64,000 nucleotides of DNA, taken from positions 1 to 64,000 of the forward strand of contig NZ_JAKLTR010000016.1 in NCBI RefSeq assembly GCF_022012415.1, read 5' to 3'. Under the pieces are notes generated by a model. It did no database searches. It was not told where the DNA came from and saw only the letters and a program-made list of their open reading frames with translations. This DNA is from Terrimonas ginsenosidimutans (GTDB taxonomy: Bacteria > Bacteroidota > Bacteroidia > Chitinophagales > Chitinophagaceae). Positions within the stretch are counted from its first letter, which is position 1. Each line of letters opens with the position of its first letter. Positions 7,790 through 15,999 of this stretch are shown here, one piece after another. The translations under genes and the position numbers were made by a program.

Positions 7790-9514
7790 ATGTTAAAACG
7801 AGTATTAACCTCTCTGGTCTGCTTTTGTTGTCTGACTGCGATCGCGCAGAACCGTTCCCATAAGTACACAGTTGATTTTGTAAAAGTCTGGGGCTTTCTG
7901 AAGTACTATCACCCGTCGTTGGGTAGCGGGAAAATAAACCCGGATGATCTGTTCCTTACCTGGATAGACCGCGTGGGAAATGCGGGTTCCGATAAGGAAT
8001 ATGCCGCGGTGCTGGAAGAAATTTATCAGTCTGTTGGAGGCGTAACTGCAGCAAAGATTGGAAAGGAGGGCAGCAAGCTGTTCACTCGCAATGATAAAAC
8101 TGTATGGGTTGAGCAAGATAAATTGCTGTCGCCACTGGTAAGAAAATCGTTCGCGCGTTGGCGTAAACAAGGTTATACAGATTCTGTTCATCAGTACATG
8201 CCCTCACATTTTTATGCTACGGAAATACCGGCAGAACGCCTGTATGACAGTATTATTTATCCGAATGTGAAATTTCAGTTGCTTGCGCTTGCGCGATACT
8301 GGAATGCAATCGAATATCTGTTTGCCTACAAATACATGGCACCTGACTGGGATAAGATGCTGATAAGGCAGGTCCCTTTTTTCAGTAAACCTATGTCTGC
8401 AGCTGATTTTGAATTGCATCTGTTGCAACTGAATTCAGGAATTGAAGATACCCATGGTGGTATTGTCAGGATCAAGCAGTCGTCTCAGGTATATGGACAA
8501 TTTTTTCCCCCGTTCACCTTCCAGTTTGTTGATGAGAAGAATATTGTCGTTATGGACTTTGTCGATAGTGTCAGTTGTGCAAAACAGGATATCCGTAAAG
8601 GCGATATTATTACCGGGATTGGAAACCGCAGGGTTGATCAGGCCGTTGCGGATCGCAAGCATCTTGTGTCCGCTTCCAATGCCCCGCAACTACGGCATTT
8701 GCTGGCCTCGATTCCATTAATGCTGCCCCTCAGGAGTAAAGACAGTATCATTCAGATCACTACACTTCGTAAAGGTGTTTCACTACTTTCGCTTCATCAG
8801 CTGACGGAAACTGTATTTGCGTCAAACCTGCAGAAGCTGTATGAGAAGCAAAGAGGGAATGGCACTACAACACAGAACAGATTTGTCCTTCGTTCGATCA
8901 ACAAAGACGTGGCCCAGGTTGATGCGGCAAATCTGTCAATACTGTATAACAATTCAGCGGATGATCGGGAAGTAGATTCTGTTCTTGCCTTAATGAGAAC
9001 ACATCAGAAAGCAATCATACTGGATCTGCGTTGTTATGCGACCCAGGCGGTGTTTTACAATAAATTCATTGCAGCGATGGGTGGGAGATTACAGAAGTTT
9101 TCGACCTTGCTGGCTCATTCAAAACGTTATCCGGGTAAATATTACGAGGAGGATATCCTGTCTCCGGTGAAACCGGGAACACCACAATTTGAAAAATACA
9201 CAAGCCCGCTTATCCTGCTGGTTAACGAACAAACAAAAAGTCAATCTGAGCTGATCACCATGATCATGCAGGCGACCGGTTTAAACACAATAGTTGTCGG
9301 AACCCAAACTGCAGGCTGCGACGGTGATCTGATCTATTATCCTGTACCGGGAGGGTATACGTTGACTTTTTCCGGAAGGCATGTCGAGTATCCTGATGGA
9401 ACTGTCACGCAAAAAGCAGGGATCAGGATCGATAAGCGCGTAACAATCACAGCGGCAGCGCTTGCCGGTGGAAGGGATGAAATACTTGAAGCTGCATTGA
9501 AGCTGGTTGACTAA
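7790..9514 (+). CDS. secreted S41-type (C-terminal-processing-like) peptidase
   Basis: 574 aa from the ATG at 7790, which gives a clean signal peptide (MLKRVLTSLVCF...AIAQ); the reading frame extends further upstream but only through the terminator. A PDZ-like segment at ~260-310 (FVDSVSCAKQDIRKGDIITGIGNRRVD) is followed by an S41 protease core. The likely nucleophile Ser is in NEQTKSQSELITM (~500); the usual GxSASASEI form is absent. Family members cleave unfolded or tagged periplasmic proteins. It is followed at 9622 by a second S41 protein, a tandem pair on the same strand. Confidence 0.75.
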   Translation: MLKRVLTSLVCFCCLTAIAQNRSHKYTVDFVKVWGFLKYYHPSLGSGKINPDDLFLTWIDRVGNAGSDKEYAAVLEEIYQSVGGVTAAKIGKEGSKLFTRNDKTVWVEQDKLLSPLVRKSFARWRKQGYTDSVHQYMPSHFYATEIPAERLYDSIIYPNVKFQLLALARYWNAIEYLFAYKYMAPDWDKMLIRQVPFFSKPMSAADFELHLLQLNSGIEDTHGGIVRIKQSSQVYGQFFPPFTFQFVDEKNIVVMDFVDSVSCAKQDIRKGDIITGIGNRRVDQAVADRKHLVSASNAPQLRHLLASIPLMLPLRSKDSIIQITTLRKGVSLLSLHQLTETVFASNLQKLYEKQRGNGTTTQNRFVLRSINKDVAQVDAANLSILYNNSADDREVDSVLALMRTHQKAIILDLRCYATQAVFYNKFIAAMGGRLQKFSTLLAHSKRYPGKYYEEDILSPVKPGTPQFEKYTSPLILLVNEQTKSQSELITMIMQATGLNTIVVGTQTAGCDGDLIYYPVPGGYTLTFSGRHVEYPDGTVTQKAGIRIDKRVTITAAALAGGRDEILEAALKLVD

Positions 9515-9621
9515 GACCTGGCAATAAAAATCGCAAGTCAATCTGCAGTTTAGCCAGTTCATCACCTACGTGAATGAAAGATAAAATAAGGATGCGGAAA
9601 TTTGTCGTACAAACCACTTGT

Positions 9622-10671
9622 ATGAGAATTCGCAACCTAATTCCTGCCCTTTTTTTTACAGGTCTTATATCAAATGCCAGTGCTCAACTGGCAGACCCTG
9701 CGGTGATGAATGATCAACTGGCAGACTCGACGAAGTCGTATGTTTGGGACTGCGTTAACCTCATGCAGAAGCAATCCCTGTATTCCAGCCGGGTCAACTG
9801 GGAGGAGGCCCGTGATTCTGTCGCGCGGATGCTTAATAGCTCATCAACACTAAGCGAAGCGGAGAATATCGTGATCTGGGTATTTAAAAAACTGGAAGAT
9901 CATCATGGGATGTATGGTGGCATAGACACTTCTTATCGTTATCCCGCTCCCGGTGCCGCGCGTAAAATGAGTGCATCCATTCTTGCTGAATACAAAAAGC
10001 CCCGTGCTGTAAAGATCCAGATGCTCAGCGATAATATCGCGTATTACAAAATGCCTGCGGTGCTGGTAGGGAGCAATACGGAGAAAATGAAAGAGTGGGC
10101 TAACCTGATGATGGATTCGTTATGCAGTATCGCTTCCAATCATCCCCGCGGATTTATCATTGACCTGCGGATGAACAATGGCGGTAATTCGGAACCGATG
10201 TGGCAAACACTTCGCCACCTGATTGGCGAGAAGAACCGGGTGCGTTTGGCTGGTGCTGATGGAAAGCTCTTGAAAGACGAGATGGATGCAGCAATGATCC
10301 AGTACAGACAGGCCGGAATGCCGGACCGTCTTTGCACACTCAACGAGAAACTGCCGGTTGCCGTCCTGATAGGCGCGGGAACAGCCAGCTCCGGGGAGAT
10401 CATGGCGCTTTCTTTTTCCACCCGCAAAAACACCCGCTTATTTGGCGAACCGACCTATGGCGTAGCCAATGCCACTAACGGGTTTGTTGTACAGAATAAA
10501 GGATATCTTTTGCTCACAGTATCCTATTTATCAGACGGAAAGAAAAAATTACTGAAACAAATGGCCATTCAGCCGGATGTATTGGTGCAAAATGATGGTG
10601 ATAATTTCGCCGATCCAGCGCGGGATACTGCGGTGATCGAAGCAATGGGGTGGCTGAGAAAAAAGATGTGA
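9622..10671 (+). CDS. secreted S41 family peptidase, short form without visible PDZ
   Basis: 349 aa from the ATG at 9622, which starts the signal peptide MRIRNLIPALFF...SNASAQ; an upstream in-frame ATG would bury it. The S41 core shows GFIIDLRMNNGGNSEPMW (~175-190) and VLIGAGTASSGEIMALS with the catalytic Ser (~260). In the following strand, where CtpA-type enzymes have a lysine (GKGxVQ), this protein reads YGVANATNG, as in the tricorn/TSP-like S41 branch. No PDZ is evident. Substrate unknown; possibly a paralogue of the preceding gene. Confidence 0.75.
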   Translation: MRIRNLIPALFFTGLISNASAQLADPAVMNDQLADSTKSYVWDCVNLMQKQSLYSSRVNWEEARDSVARMLNSSSTLSEAENIVIWVFKKLEDHHGMYGGIDTSYRYPAPGAARKMSASILAEYKKPRAVKIQMLSDNIAYYKMPAVLVGSNTEKMKEWANLMMDSLCSIASNHPRGFIIDLRMNNGGNSEPMWQTLRHLIGEKNRVRLAGADGKLLKDEMDAAMIQYRQAGMPDRLCTLNEKLPVAVLIGAGTASSGEIMALSFSTRKNTRLFGEPTYGVANATNGFVVQNKGYLLLTVSYLSDGKKKLLKQMAIQPDVLVQNDGDNFADPARDTAVIEAMGWLRKKM

Positions 10672-10949
10672 GAGAGCCCATGATCGATGGTCGGTATTCA
10701 AAGGACAAGGCCACGAGGTAGGAAGCATTCATTCAGTCTAAAAGGTCTCGTGACCGGATTGGTGAATACTGTTGAAGTCGAGGTGGGTCATCGACATCTG
10801 CCATCAATTCCTCCAGCCCCTTTTTCATCTAAAAGAGGTAGATTTACGTGCCTGGCAGCGTTCTATCCCGCGATTTGGTGTATCCGTTACATTTTATGCG
10901 CAATATTCCGGTCGCCTGTGCTGTTTAAGGAACCTAGCGCTAACTTTTT

Positions 10950-12491
10950 ATGAGCACCAAAACACCCAAACTGACTTATCAGCTATTTCCGTTTTTGGGA
11001 ATGCTGCTGACAGCAATGCTGCTGGATCTATCCTCATCGGCACAATCCAGTACTGCCGACACGCGTGGCTTTGTGAATAATGTCGTGGAGGTAGGAGTTA
11101 GTGAATTTGGATTTGTTACAGCTGAAGACTCCGCCAGTATTTATTTCGTGATCATCCGTCATACAGGAAACGAGCGAAATTACCCCGCGGAATTTACTCC
11201 GCAGACCTTCCGGAATGCAAAGTTTTATAACGGGAGCTATCGTGCAAAAGCAACAAAGGTGCGTGAAGCTAAAATGGACGTGTTCTCCCTCGCACTATAT
11301 TCAGCGCCAAAACCTGCTGAAACAAAATGGAAGGCCAACTATTATTATACACTCGATGATAAAAAGGGGAAGCTGTCTACATTCCGTGATAAATGGGTAA
11401 GTGATGAGATCTGGTTCATGCATAATGCTAAGATCGAAGTGCAGAAAAAAGCAAAGAGCGGGATCTATTCATTGAAGGTGACGAAGGACGCAGGCCTTGC
11501 ACGTGGTATGCCGCTGATCAATGACCAGGGGTATATCGCCGGGATCATCGCTGAATCAAGTTTGGGAGCATCCAATGTCCGGGCGATCAGTATGGATGAT
11601 GTCACTGAAATGCTTTACCTGCTGGGCAATAATGATTGCCGTTATATGCATATGGTACAGATGGGGCAGAATGCCACGCGTTGCGTTCTTGAGGAAATAG
11701 CAAGAAAAGAAGCAGAAGAAAAAGCAGCAGCAGAAGCCGCGGAGAAGGAGAGACTGGCAAAACTTAAAGAAGACAAAAATCAGCAGCCAAAGGCACCTGA
11801 AAAAAAACCTGCGAAAGATACTGCGATAGCTGTTGCCGTTGCAAAAGATACTATTAAACGACACCTGATTGATTTTGGCATCAGCGCCAGTCTGCTCGGT
11901 GGGCCAAAACAGGTGGATATGCCAGGAGAGATCAGTTACTTTAAGACAAAAACCTTCCATGCCGGTATTGATCTTTATCTGAATCTCGATCGTAAAAAAG
12001 GACGTTACCGTGTCACCCTGAAACCAGGCTTCGGAAGTTTCTCTGAAGAAAATACTCCTTCACTGTGGTCATCCGGTGGACAGGATGTGAAGATCTATAA
12101 GAGCGGATATAAATTCATCGAAATGCCGGTGTTGCTGGAGCGGCAGTTATTCGGCAACAAAAAATTCTCTACAGCATTGGGAGTGGGGTATGCTCCGGGC
12201 TACGTATTCGGAAAGCAGTATACGTGGACAGATAAAGATGCAGCGCAGGGATTTCAAACGAAGGTTTCCGGCTCAGCGATCCAGCACCGGTTACTGGCGG
12301 AGTTTTATTTCTACCAGTGCAAGATCGGCAGGTTAGGTTTGTTGTATGCAAAGGATATGACGGCATATCCGTTCAAAGAATACAGCCTGGAAGTGAATGG
12401 CGACAGCTATCAGCCTTTTGCGGACAGAAAAAAAGGTTGGTATCTCGGCCTGGAGTTAGCCATCCGGTTGCGGGGAATTTGGGGTAAGTAA
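10950..12491 (+). CDS. secreted protein: degenerate trypsin-like domain, coiled coil, beta-rich C-terminus
   Basis: 513 aa with an N-terminal signal. Residues ~35-215 resemble the beta-strands of a trypsin-fold domain (VSEFGFVTA, MDVFSLALYS, GMPLINDQGYIAGIIAES), but I see no catalytic His-Asp-Ser set. Residues ~245-290 are an Ala/Glu/Lys-rich coiled coil (AEEKAAAEAAEKERLAKL) and a Pro/Lys linker. Residues ~305-513 are beta-rich with Gly and aromatic residues, like a small outer-membrane barrel (TLKPGFGSFSEE, LGVGYAPGYVFG). A periplasmic domain tethered to a barrel is an inference. The function is not known. The ~280 bp before it show no gene. Confidence 0.6.
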   Translation: MSTKTPKLTYQLFPFLGMLLTAMLLDLSSSAQSSTADTRGFVNNVVEVGVSEFGFVTAEDSASIYFVIIRHTGNERNYPAEFTPQTFRNAKFYNGSYRAKATKVREAKMDVFSLALYSAPKPAETKWKANYYYTLDDKKGKLSTFRDKWVSDEIWFMHNAKIEVQKKAKSGIYSLKVTKDAGLARGMPLINDQGYIAGIIAESSLGASNVRAISMDDVTEMLYLLGNNDCRYMHMVQMGQNATRCVLEEIARKEAEEKAAAEAAEKERLAKLKEDKNQQPKAPEKKPAKDTAIAVAVAKDTIKRHLIDFGISASLLGGPKQVDMPGEISYFKTKTFHAGIDLYLNLDRKKGRYRVTLKPGFGSFSEENTPSLWSSGGQDVKIYKSGYKFIEMPVLLERQLFGNKKFSTALGVGYAPGYVFGKQYTWTDKDAAQGFQTKVSGSAIQHRLLAEFYFYQCKIGRLGLLYAKDMTAYPFKEYSLEVNGDSYQPFADRKKGWYLGLELAIRLRGIWGK

Positions 12492-12521
12492 ACTTAAGCT
12501 TCATATAAATTGGATATTCCG

Positions 12522-12549
12522 AGGTGCGGTTTCTACCGCGCCTTTTTTT
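12522..12549 (+). terminator. rho-independent terminator
   Basis: 8-bp stem AGGTGCGG/CCGCGCCT (one G-T wobble), 6-nt loop, seven T residues. Confidence 0.8.
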
Positions 12550-12658
12550 GTGCGGTTTGAGGGAAGAAGGTTTCGATGTTGTACAAATTTGATCGATCTC
12601 AAGGTTCTCTCAGTTTTAATCGAATGACTTACGTAGAACAATTCATTTCCCCTCGACC

Positions 12659-12692
12659 TTTGGGGCACGGGCTTCGTCCTGATCCATATTTG
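12659..12692 (+). promoter_or_regulatory. candidate promoter of cardiolipin synthase
   Basis: TTTG at 12659-12662, 22-bp spacer, CATATTTG at 12685-12692 (7 of 8 of TAnnTTTG). Transcription would start after the upstream ATG at 12694, which favours translation from 12736. Confidence 0.45.
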
Positions 12693-12735
12693 TATGCTCA
12701 AATCGCGTATCTTACCTGCATCCCAAATTGGAATC

Positions 12736-14184
12736 ATGAATTGGCTTCTCATCGGCGAGATCGTATATGTCACTATCCTTGCGGCAACCTGTATCAGGAT
12801 CATTTATGATACGCGCAGTACGACCAAAACTATGGCATACCTGTTATTCGCCATTTTTTTTCCTATCGCAGGTATTATCTTTTATTTTTCCTTCGGGATC
12901 AATTACCGCAAGCGGAAAATCTATGGGAGAAAGGAGATCACTGATACAGGAGTGCTTGAAGAGCTTAAACGTGCTACAACCGCTTATACGAATGATGCGT
13001 TGAAGCATGCGGGGACGATCGTGCAGGAATATAAAGAGCTTGCCCGTTTGCTTGTGAAAGACCAGCAAAGCCCTTTTACAAGGCACAATAAGGTAAAACT
13101 GTTGCTGAACGGAGAAGAAAAATTTCCTGAAGTGATCAACGCTATCCGTTCGGCAAAGGATCATATCCATATTGAATATTACATCGTCGAGGAAGGCGGG
13201 ATCGCCAAACAGTTGGAAGAAGTATTGTTACAGAAAGTCGCGGAAGGAGTGGAAGTGCGTTTTATCTATGATGATTTCGGCAGCCGGTCCATCCGCCGCA
13301 AAACAATCAGCAGATTGCGGGAGGCGGGAATTAAGACCGCACCATTCTACAAGGTGCGTTTCCTGTTGCTGGCAAACCGGTTGAATTACCGGAACCACCG
13401 CAAGATCATTGTCATTGACGGCCATACGGCATTTACCGGAGGGATTAATATCAGCGACAAATACATCAATAATAAAAAAGGCCAGCTCTACTGGCGCGAT
13501 ACGCACTTGCGTATTGATGGCCCTGGTGTTTATTACCTGCAATATCTTTTTCTGAACGACTGGAATTTTTGCTCCGGAGAATCACTTCAGCCAGCTTCTT
13601 TTCTTTTCCCTTCGCCACAAGTACATAAAGAGGAGGATGTACTGGTACAGATCGCCGCGAGCGGCCCGGATTCAACACAGCCAACGATACTGTTTTCCCT
13701 GTTGCAGGCAGTCTATCTCGCCCAGGAAGAAATACTGATCACGACACCCTATTTTATTCCGGGAGAAAGTTTGCTGGAAGCACTATCGATCGCTGCGCTC
13801 AGCGGTTTGTCGGTAAAGCTGCTGGTTCCCGGCGTTTCCGATATAGGTCTTGTTAATGCTGCGGCGAGATCTTACTATGATGAATTGCTGAGTGCGGGCG
13901 TCGAGATTTACCAGTATCAGAAGGGATTTATTCACGCGAAGACATTGGTGGCCGACGGGAAACTCTCCGTTGTGGGTACTGCTAACATGGACTATCGTTC
14001 CTTCGACCTGAATTTTGAAGTGAACGCGCTTGTCTATGACTGCGATTTTTCCGCAAAACTCCGCGATGTTTTTTATGATGATCTGAAAGATGCGGAGCGG
14101 ATCGATCCTGAGGTATGGGCAGACCGTCCGATATACAAACAGATGGCGGAGAAAGTGGCGAGATTGCTTTCACCTTTGTTATAG
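12736..14184 (+). CDS. cls: cardiolipin synthase
   Basis: 482 aa, the usual Cls length, from the ATG at 12736 (MNWLLIGEIVYV). Two N-terminal membrane segments (~1-20, ~30-52) are followed by two phospholipase-D domains. HKD motif 1 is in NHRKIIVIDGHTAFTGG (~220) and HKD motif 2 in HAKTLVADGKLSVVGTANMD (~400). It condenses two phosphatidylglycerols to cardiolipin at the inner membrane. An ATG at 12694 would add 14 residues but lies next to the probable transcription start. Monocistronic. Confidence 0.9.
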   Translation: MNWLLIGEIVYVTILAATCIRIIYDTRSTTKTMAYLLFAIFFPIAGIIFYFSFGINYRKRKIYGRKEITDTGVLEELKRATTAYTNDALKHAGTIVQEYKELARLLVKDQQSPFTRHNKVKLLLNGEEKFPEVINAIRSAKDHIHIEYYIVEEGGIAKQLEEVLLQKVAEGVEVRFIYDDFGSRSIRRKTISRLREAGIKTAPFYKVRFLLLANRLNYRNHRKIIVIDGHTAFTGGINISDKYINNKKGQLYWRDTHLRIDGPGVYYLQYLFLNDWNFCSGESLQPASFLFPSPQVHKEEDVLVQIAASGPDSTQPTILFSLLQAVYLAQEEILITTPYFIPGESLLEALSIAALSGLSVKLLVPGVSDIGLVNAAARSYYDELLSAGVEIYQYQKGFIHAKTLVADGKLSVVGTANMDYRSFDLNFEVNALVYDCDFSAKLRDVFYDDLKDAERIDPEVWADRPIYKQMAEKVARLLSPLL

Positions 14185-14224
14185 AAATAAATCCATGTCG
14201 TTTAGTTAAGGATTTTCCCGAAAG

Positions 14225-14251
14225 TTCATTCGATGGTCATCGGTCATCGAA
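14225..14251. repeat. short heptamer-type repeat
   Basis: TCGATGG, TCATCGG, TCATCGA: three 7-bp units between the convergent cls and KTSC genes. A minor member of the heptamer family. Confidence 0.4.
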
Positions 14252-14303
14252 CTAGTGTAGGAACATCTCTTAACTAAAGGACATTGGAAATAAATAGTGC
14301 AGA

Positions 14304-14501
14304 TCATCGCATTTTCCTGAAAGAATAAAATCCCTTGATCTTATTATTCAAAAACGTGCCTTTGGATTTTGCTGATATCATGGCGCGATAAAGATCTGCG
14401 GGAACTTTCAGATAATCATACACACTTCCTGAAACGAATACGATTCTCAGGATCTCTTTCGGCTCATTATATTTTATTGCGGCTATTACTGTAGAAGGCA
14501 T
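14304..14501 (-). CDS. KTSC-domain protein
   Basis: 65 aa, a complete stand-alone KTSC domain: S-T-V-I-A-A-I-K-Y near the N-terminus, VSGSVYDYLKVPADLYRAM in the middle, and SKGTFLNNKIKGFYSFRK at the end, with the Ser-Lys-Gly and IKG positions typical of the family. The domain is named after its occurrence with a lysyl-tRNA synthetase and is thought to bind nucleic acid or protein; the function of the free form is not established. Convergent with cls. Confidence 0.75.
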   Translation of the reverse strand: MPSTVIAAIKYNEPKEILRIVFVSGSVYDYLKVPADLYRAMISAKSKGTFLNNKIKGFYSFRKMR

Positions 14502-14524
14502 AACCTGCTATTATACGATTATCA

Positions 14525-15055
14525 TTATTCCACTCCGTGCTGATGTAAGGGAGCTGGATCCTTTTGATCTTTCTTCTGATTTCTTTTTGCGGCAAACGTT
14601 ACGATGATCGCACTGAATGATCCAACGCTGAAATTTATAAATGTAGCGGCAAGAAAGATCTGAAAACTCAGGCCGTTTGTTTTGTCAATGTCCACCGGGG
14701 ATGGTTCGCCGGTAAGAACCTTTCCAGGATTAGGACTGGTCAGATAACCCGGAACCATCGCATTCAAAAGAAGGAAGCTCCCGATACAGGCTGTAACTAT
14801 ACCAACCAATGTTGCCATATGTGATGCAAAAATGAGTGCAACAGTGCTTTCATTGTGCGCGCGTTTGCGACTGTCGATGAGGGTGTGCGTCCAGATTGTT
14901 ATGAAGAATAGAAAACTGCCAAGATAGACCAGCCACGAATTCCGATACGTTGCATCGTAGATAAAGAAGAATACGGGAATGCAGAACAGTATTCCTGCAA
15001 GTAAGCCAGCGATCAATGTGGCCTTTTTGTTCACTTTTCTTAAAAGATTTGCCAT
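14525..15055 (-). CDS. four-helix membrane protein of unknown function
   Basis: 176 aa with four hydrophobic segments at ~13-33, ~42-60, ~75-100 and ~135-158. A polar loop between the third and fourth contains Pro-Ser-Pro; the tail is Lys/Asp/His-rich. No catalytic motif. The layout resembles small 4-TM DUF4199-like envelope proteins, but I cannot assign a family. Same strand as the KTSC gene, 23 bp upstream, so they may be cotranscribed. Confidence 0.6.
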   Translation of the reverse strand: MANLLRKVNKKATLIAGLLAGILFCIPVFFFIYDATYRNSWLVYLGSFLFFITIWTHTLIDSRKRAHNESTVALIFASHMATLVGIVTACIGSFLLLNAMVPGYLTSPNPGKVLTGEPSPVDIDKTNGLSFQIFLAATFINFSVGSFSAIIVTFAAKRNQKKDQKDPAPLHQHGVE

Positions 15056-15090
15056 GATAGAGAAAGTGTTAAAACAATGCCAGAATCGTA

Positions 15091-15125
15091 GTCCGTTGAC
15101 CGCTGTCCATGATCCGGGATCCGCG
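15091..15125. repeat. heptamer-type repeat
   Basis: GTCCGTT, GACCGCT, GTCCATG, ATCCGGG, ATCCGCG: degenerate 7-bp units in the divergent intergenic region. Confidence 0.4.
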
Positions 15126-15267
15126 CCGGTTATGTTTGGTTTCCAGCCTATAGCATTCTAATTATATTTTAATTAAGATGCTTCGCTGAACGCACAACGT
15201 TGAATGATCAATGAGCGTCTCAATGGTATGCTTTTTGTCTACATTTCAACGGTTTAAAACAAGCGAC

Positions 15268-15474
15268 ATGAAAAAAACGAACAAATTTATACTAGGGGTA
15301 GCCGCAGCAGCAGCCATTGGGTTAATATTCTACACATTGAGGAATCGCCGGCAGTCTGAACTTCGTCATGCAAGAGTGGCCGATGAGGGGTATGAAACCG
15401 CACATGATGTATTATTTCCCAATCAGAAAGGACGCGGGCGGAAGTTGCATTTCGGTCCTGTATTGCCGGAATAG
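15268..15474 (+). CDS. small single-pass membrane protein
   Basis: 68 aa from the ATG at 15268 (MKKTNKF), directly followed by one Ala/Gly-rich membrane helix (~6-22) and a basic cytoplasmic or periplasmic tail ending in HFGPVLPE. No known motif. It lies 25 bp before the GreA/B-like gene, whose promoter overlaps its 3' end. Confidence 0.55.
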   Translation: MKKTNKFILGVAAAAAIGLIFYTLRNRRQSELRHARVADEGYETAHDVLFPNQKGRGRKLHFGPVLPE

Positions 15475-15492
15475 CGAAGGCCGCTATTTTTG
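15463..15492 (+). promoter_or_regulatory. promoter of the GreA/B-like gene
   Basis: TTG at 15463-15465, 19-bp spacer, TATTTTTG at 15485-15492, then C. A good fit to the Bacteroidota vegetative promoter (TTTG-N19-TAnnTTTG), 7 nt before the ATG at 15500. Confidence 0.7.
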
Positions 15493-15499
15493 CTGCTTG

Positions 15500-15949
15500 A
15501 TGACATTCAAAGAAAAAGTATACCTCCGTTTCCGGGAACTGCTGCAAAACAAGATCGATCTGTTGCAGCAGAACCTCGACAGTCTGTTTCAAAGTGCGCA
15601 AAATGAAACCAAGCGTACGGCAGGTGATAAGCATGAAACGGCACTTGCAATGCTTCAGATCGAGCAGGAAAATCTTCGCCGGCAGATGCATGAGGCGAAA
15701 ATTCAACAAACATTATTGCAGAAAATAAATCCTGCAGCGGCTTTTAATAAAATTGCTCCTGGCGCTTTGGTGAAAACCAGCCAGGGGCATTTTTTTATTT
15801 CGCTGGCGCTGGGAAAAATCAGCGAAGAAGACATCGAGGTGGTTTCCCTGTCTGTACAATCCCCATTGGGCAGCAAATTGAACGGACTGCAAGCGGGGGA
15901 TGAGTTGCTGCTAAATGGCAGAAAATACCTGGTTGAAACCATCTGCTGA
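15500..15949 (+). CDS. GreA/GreB-like C-terminal-domain protein
   Basis: 149 aa from the ATG at 15500 (MTFKEKVYLRF). Residues ~5-75 form a helical hairpin containing the family block NETKRTAGDKHETALAM. Residues ~85-149 look like the FKBP-like C-terminal domain of transcript-cleavage factors (GALVKTSQGHFFIS, SPLGSKLNGLQAGDELLLNG). Bacteroidota proteins of this type are often mislabelled '3-oxoacyl-ACP synthase'; there is no thiolase fold here. It may bind RNA polymerase, but the acidic coiled-coil tip of GreA is not obvious. Its promoter lies inside the preceding gene. Confidence 0.65.
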   Translation: MTFKEKVYLRFRELLQNKIDLLQQNLDSLFQSAQNETKRTAGDKHETALAMLQIEQENLRRQMHEAKIQQTLLQKINPAAAFNKIAPGALVKTSQGHFFISLALGKISEEDIEVVSLSVQSPLGSKLNGLQAGDELLLNGRKYLVETIC

Positions 15950-15999
15950 CCGGTAGATCTCCTCTTTCTCGGCCGTTCGGAAATCGGTAATTTTATCGG

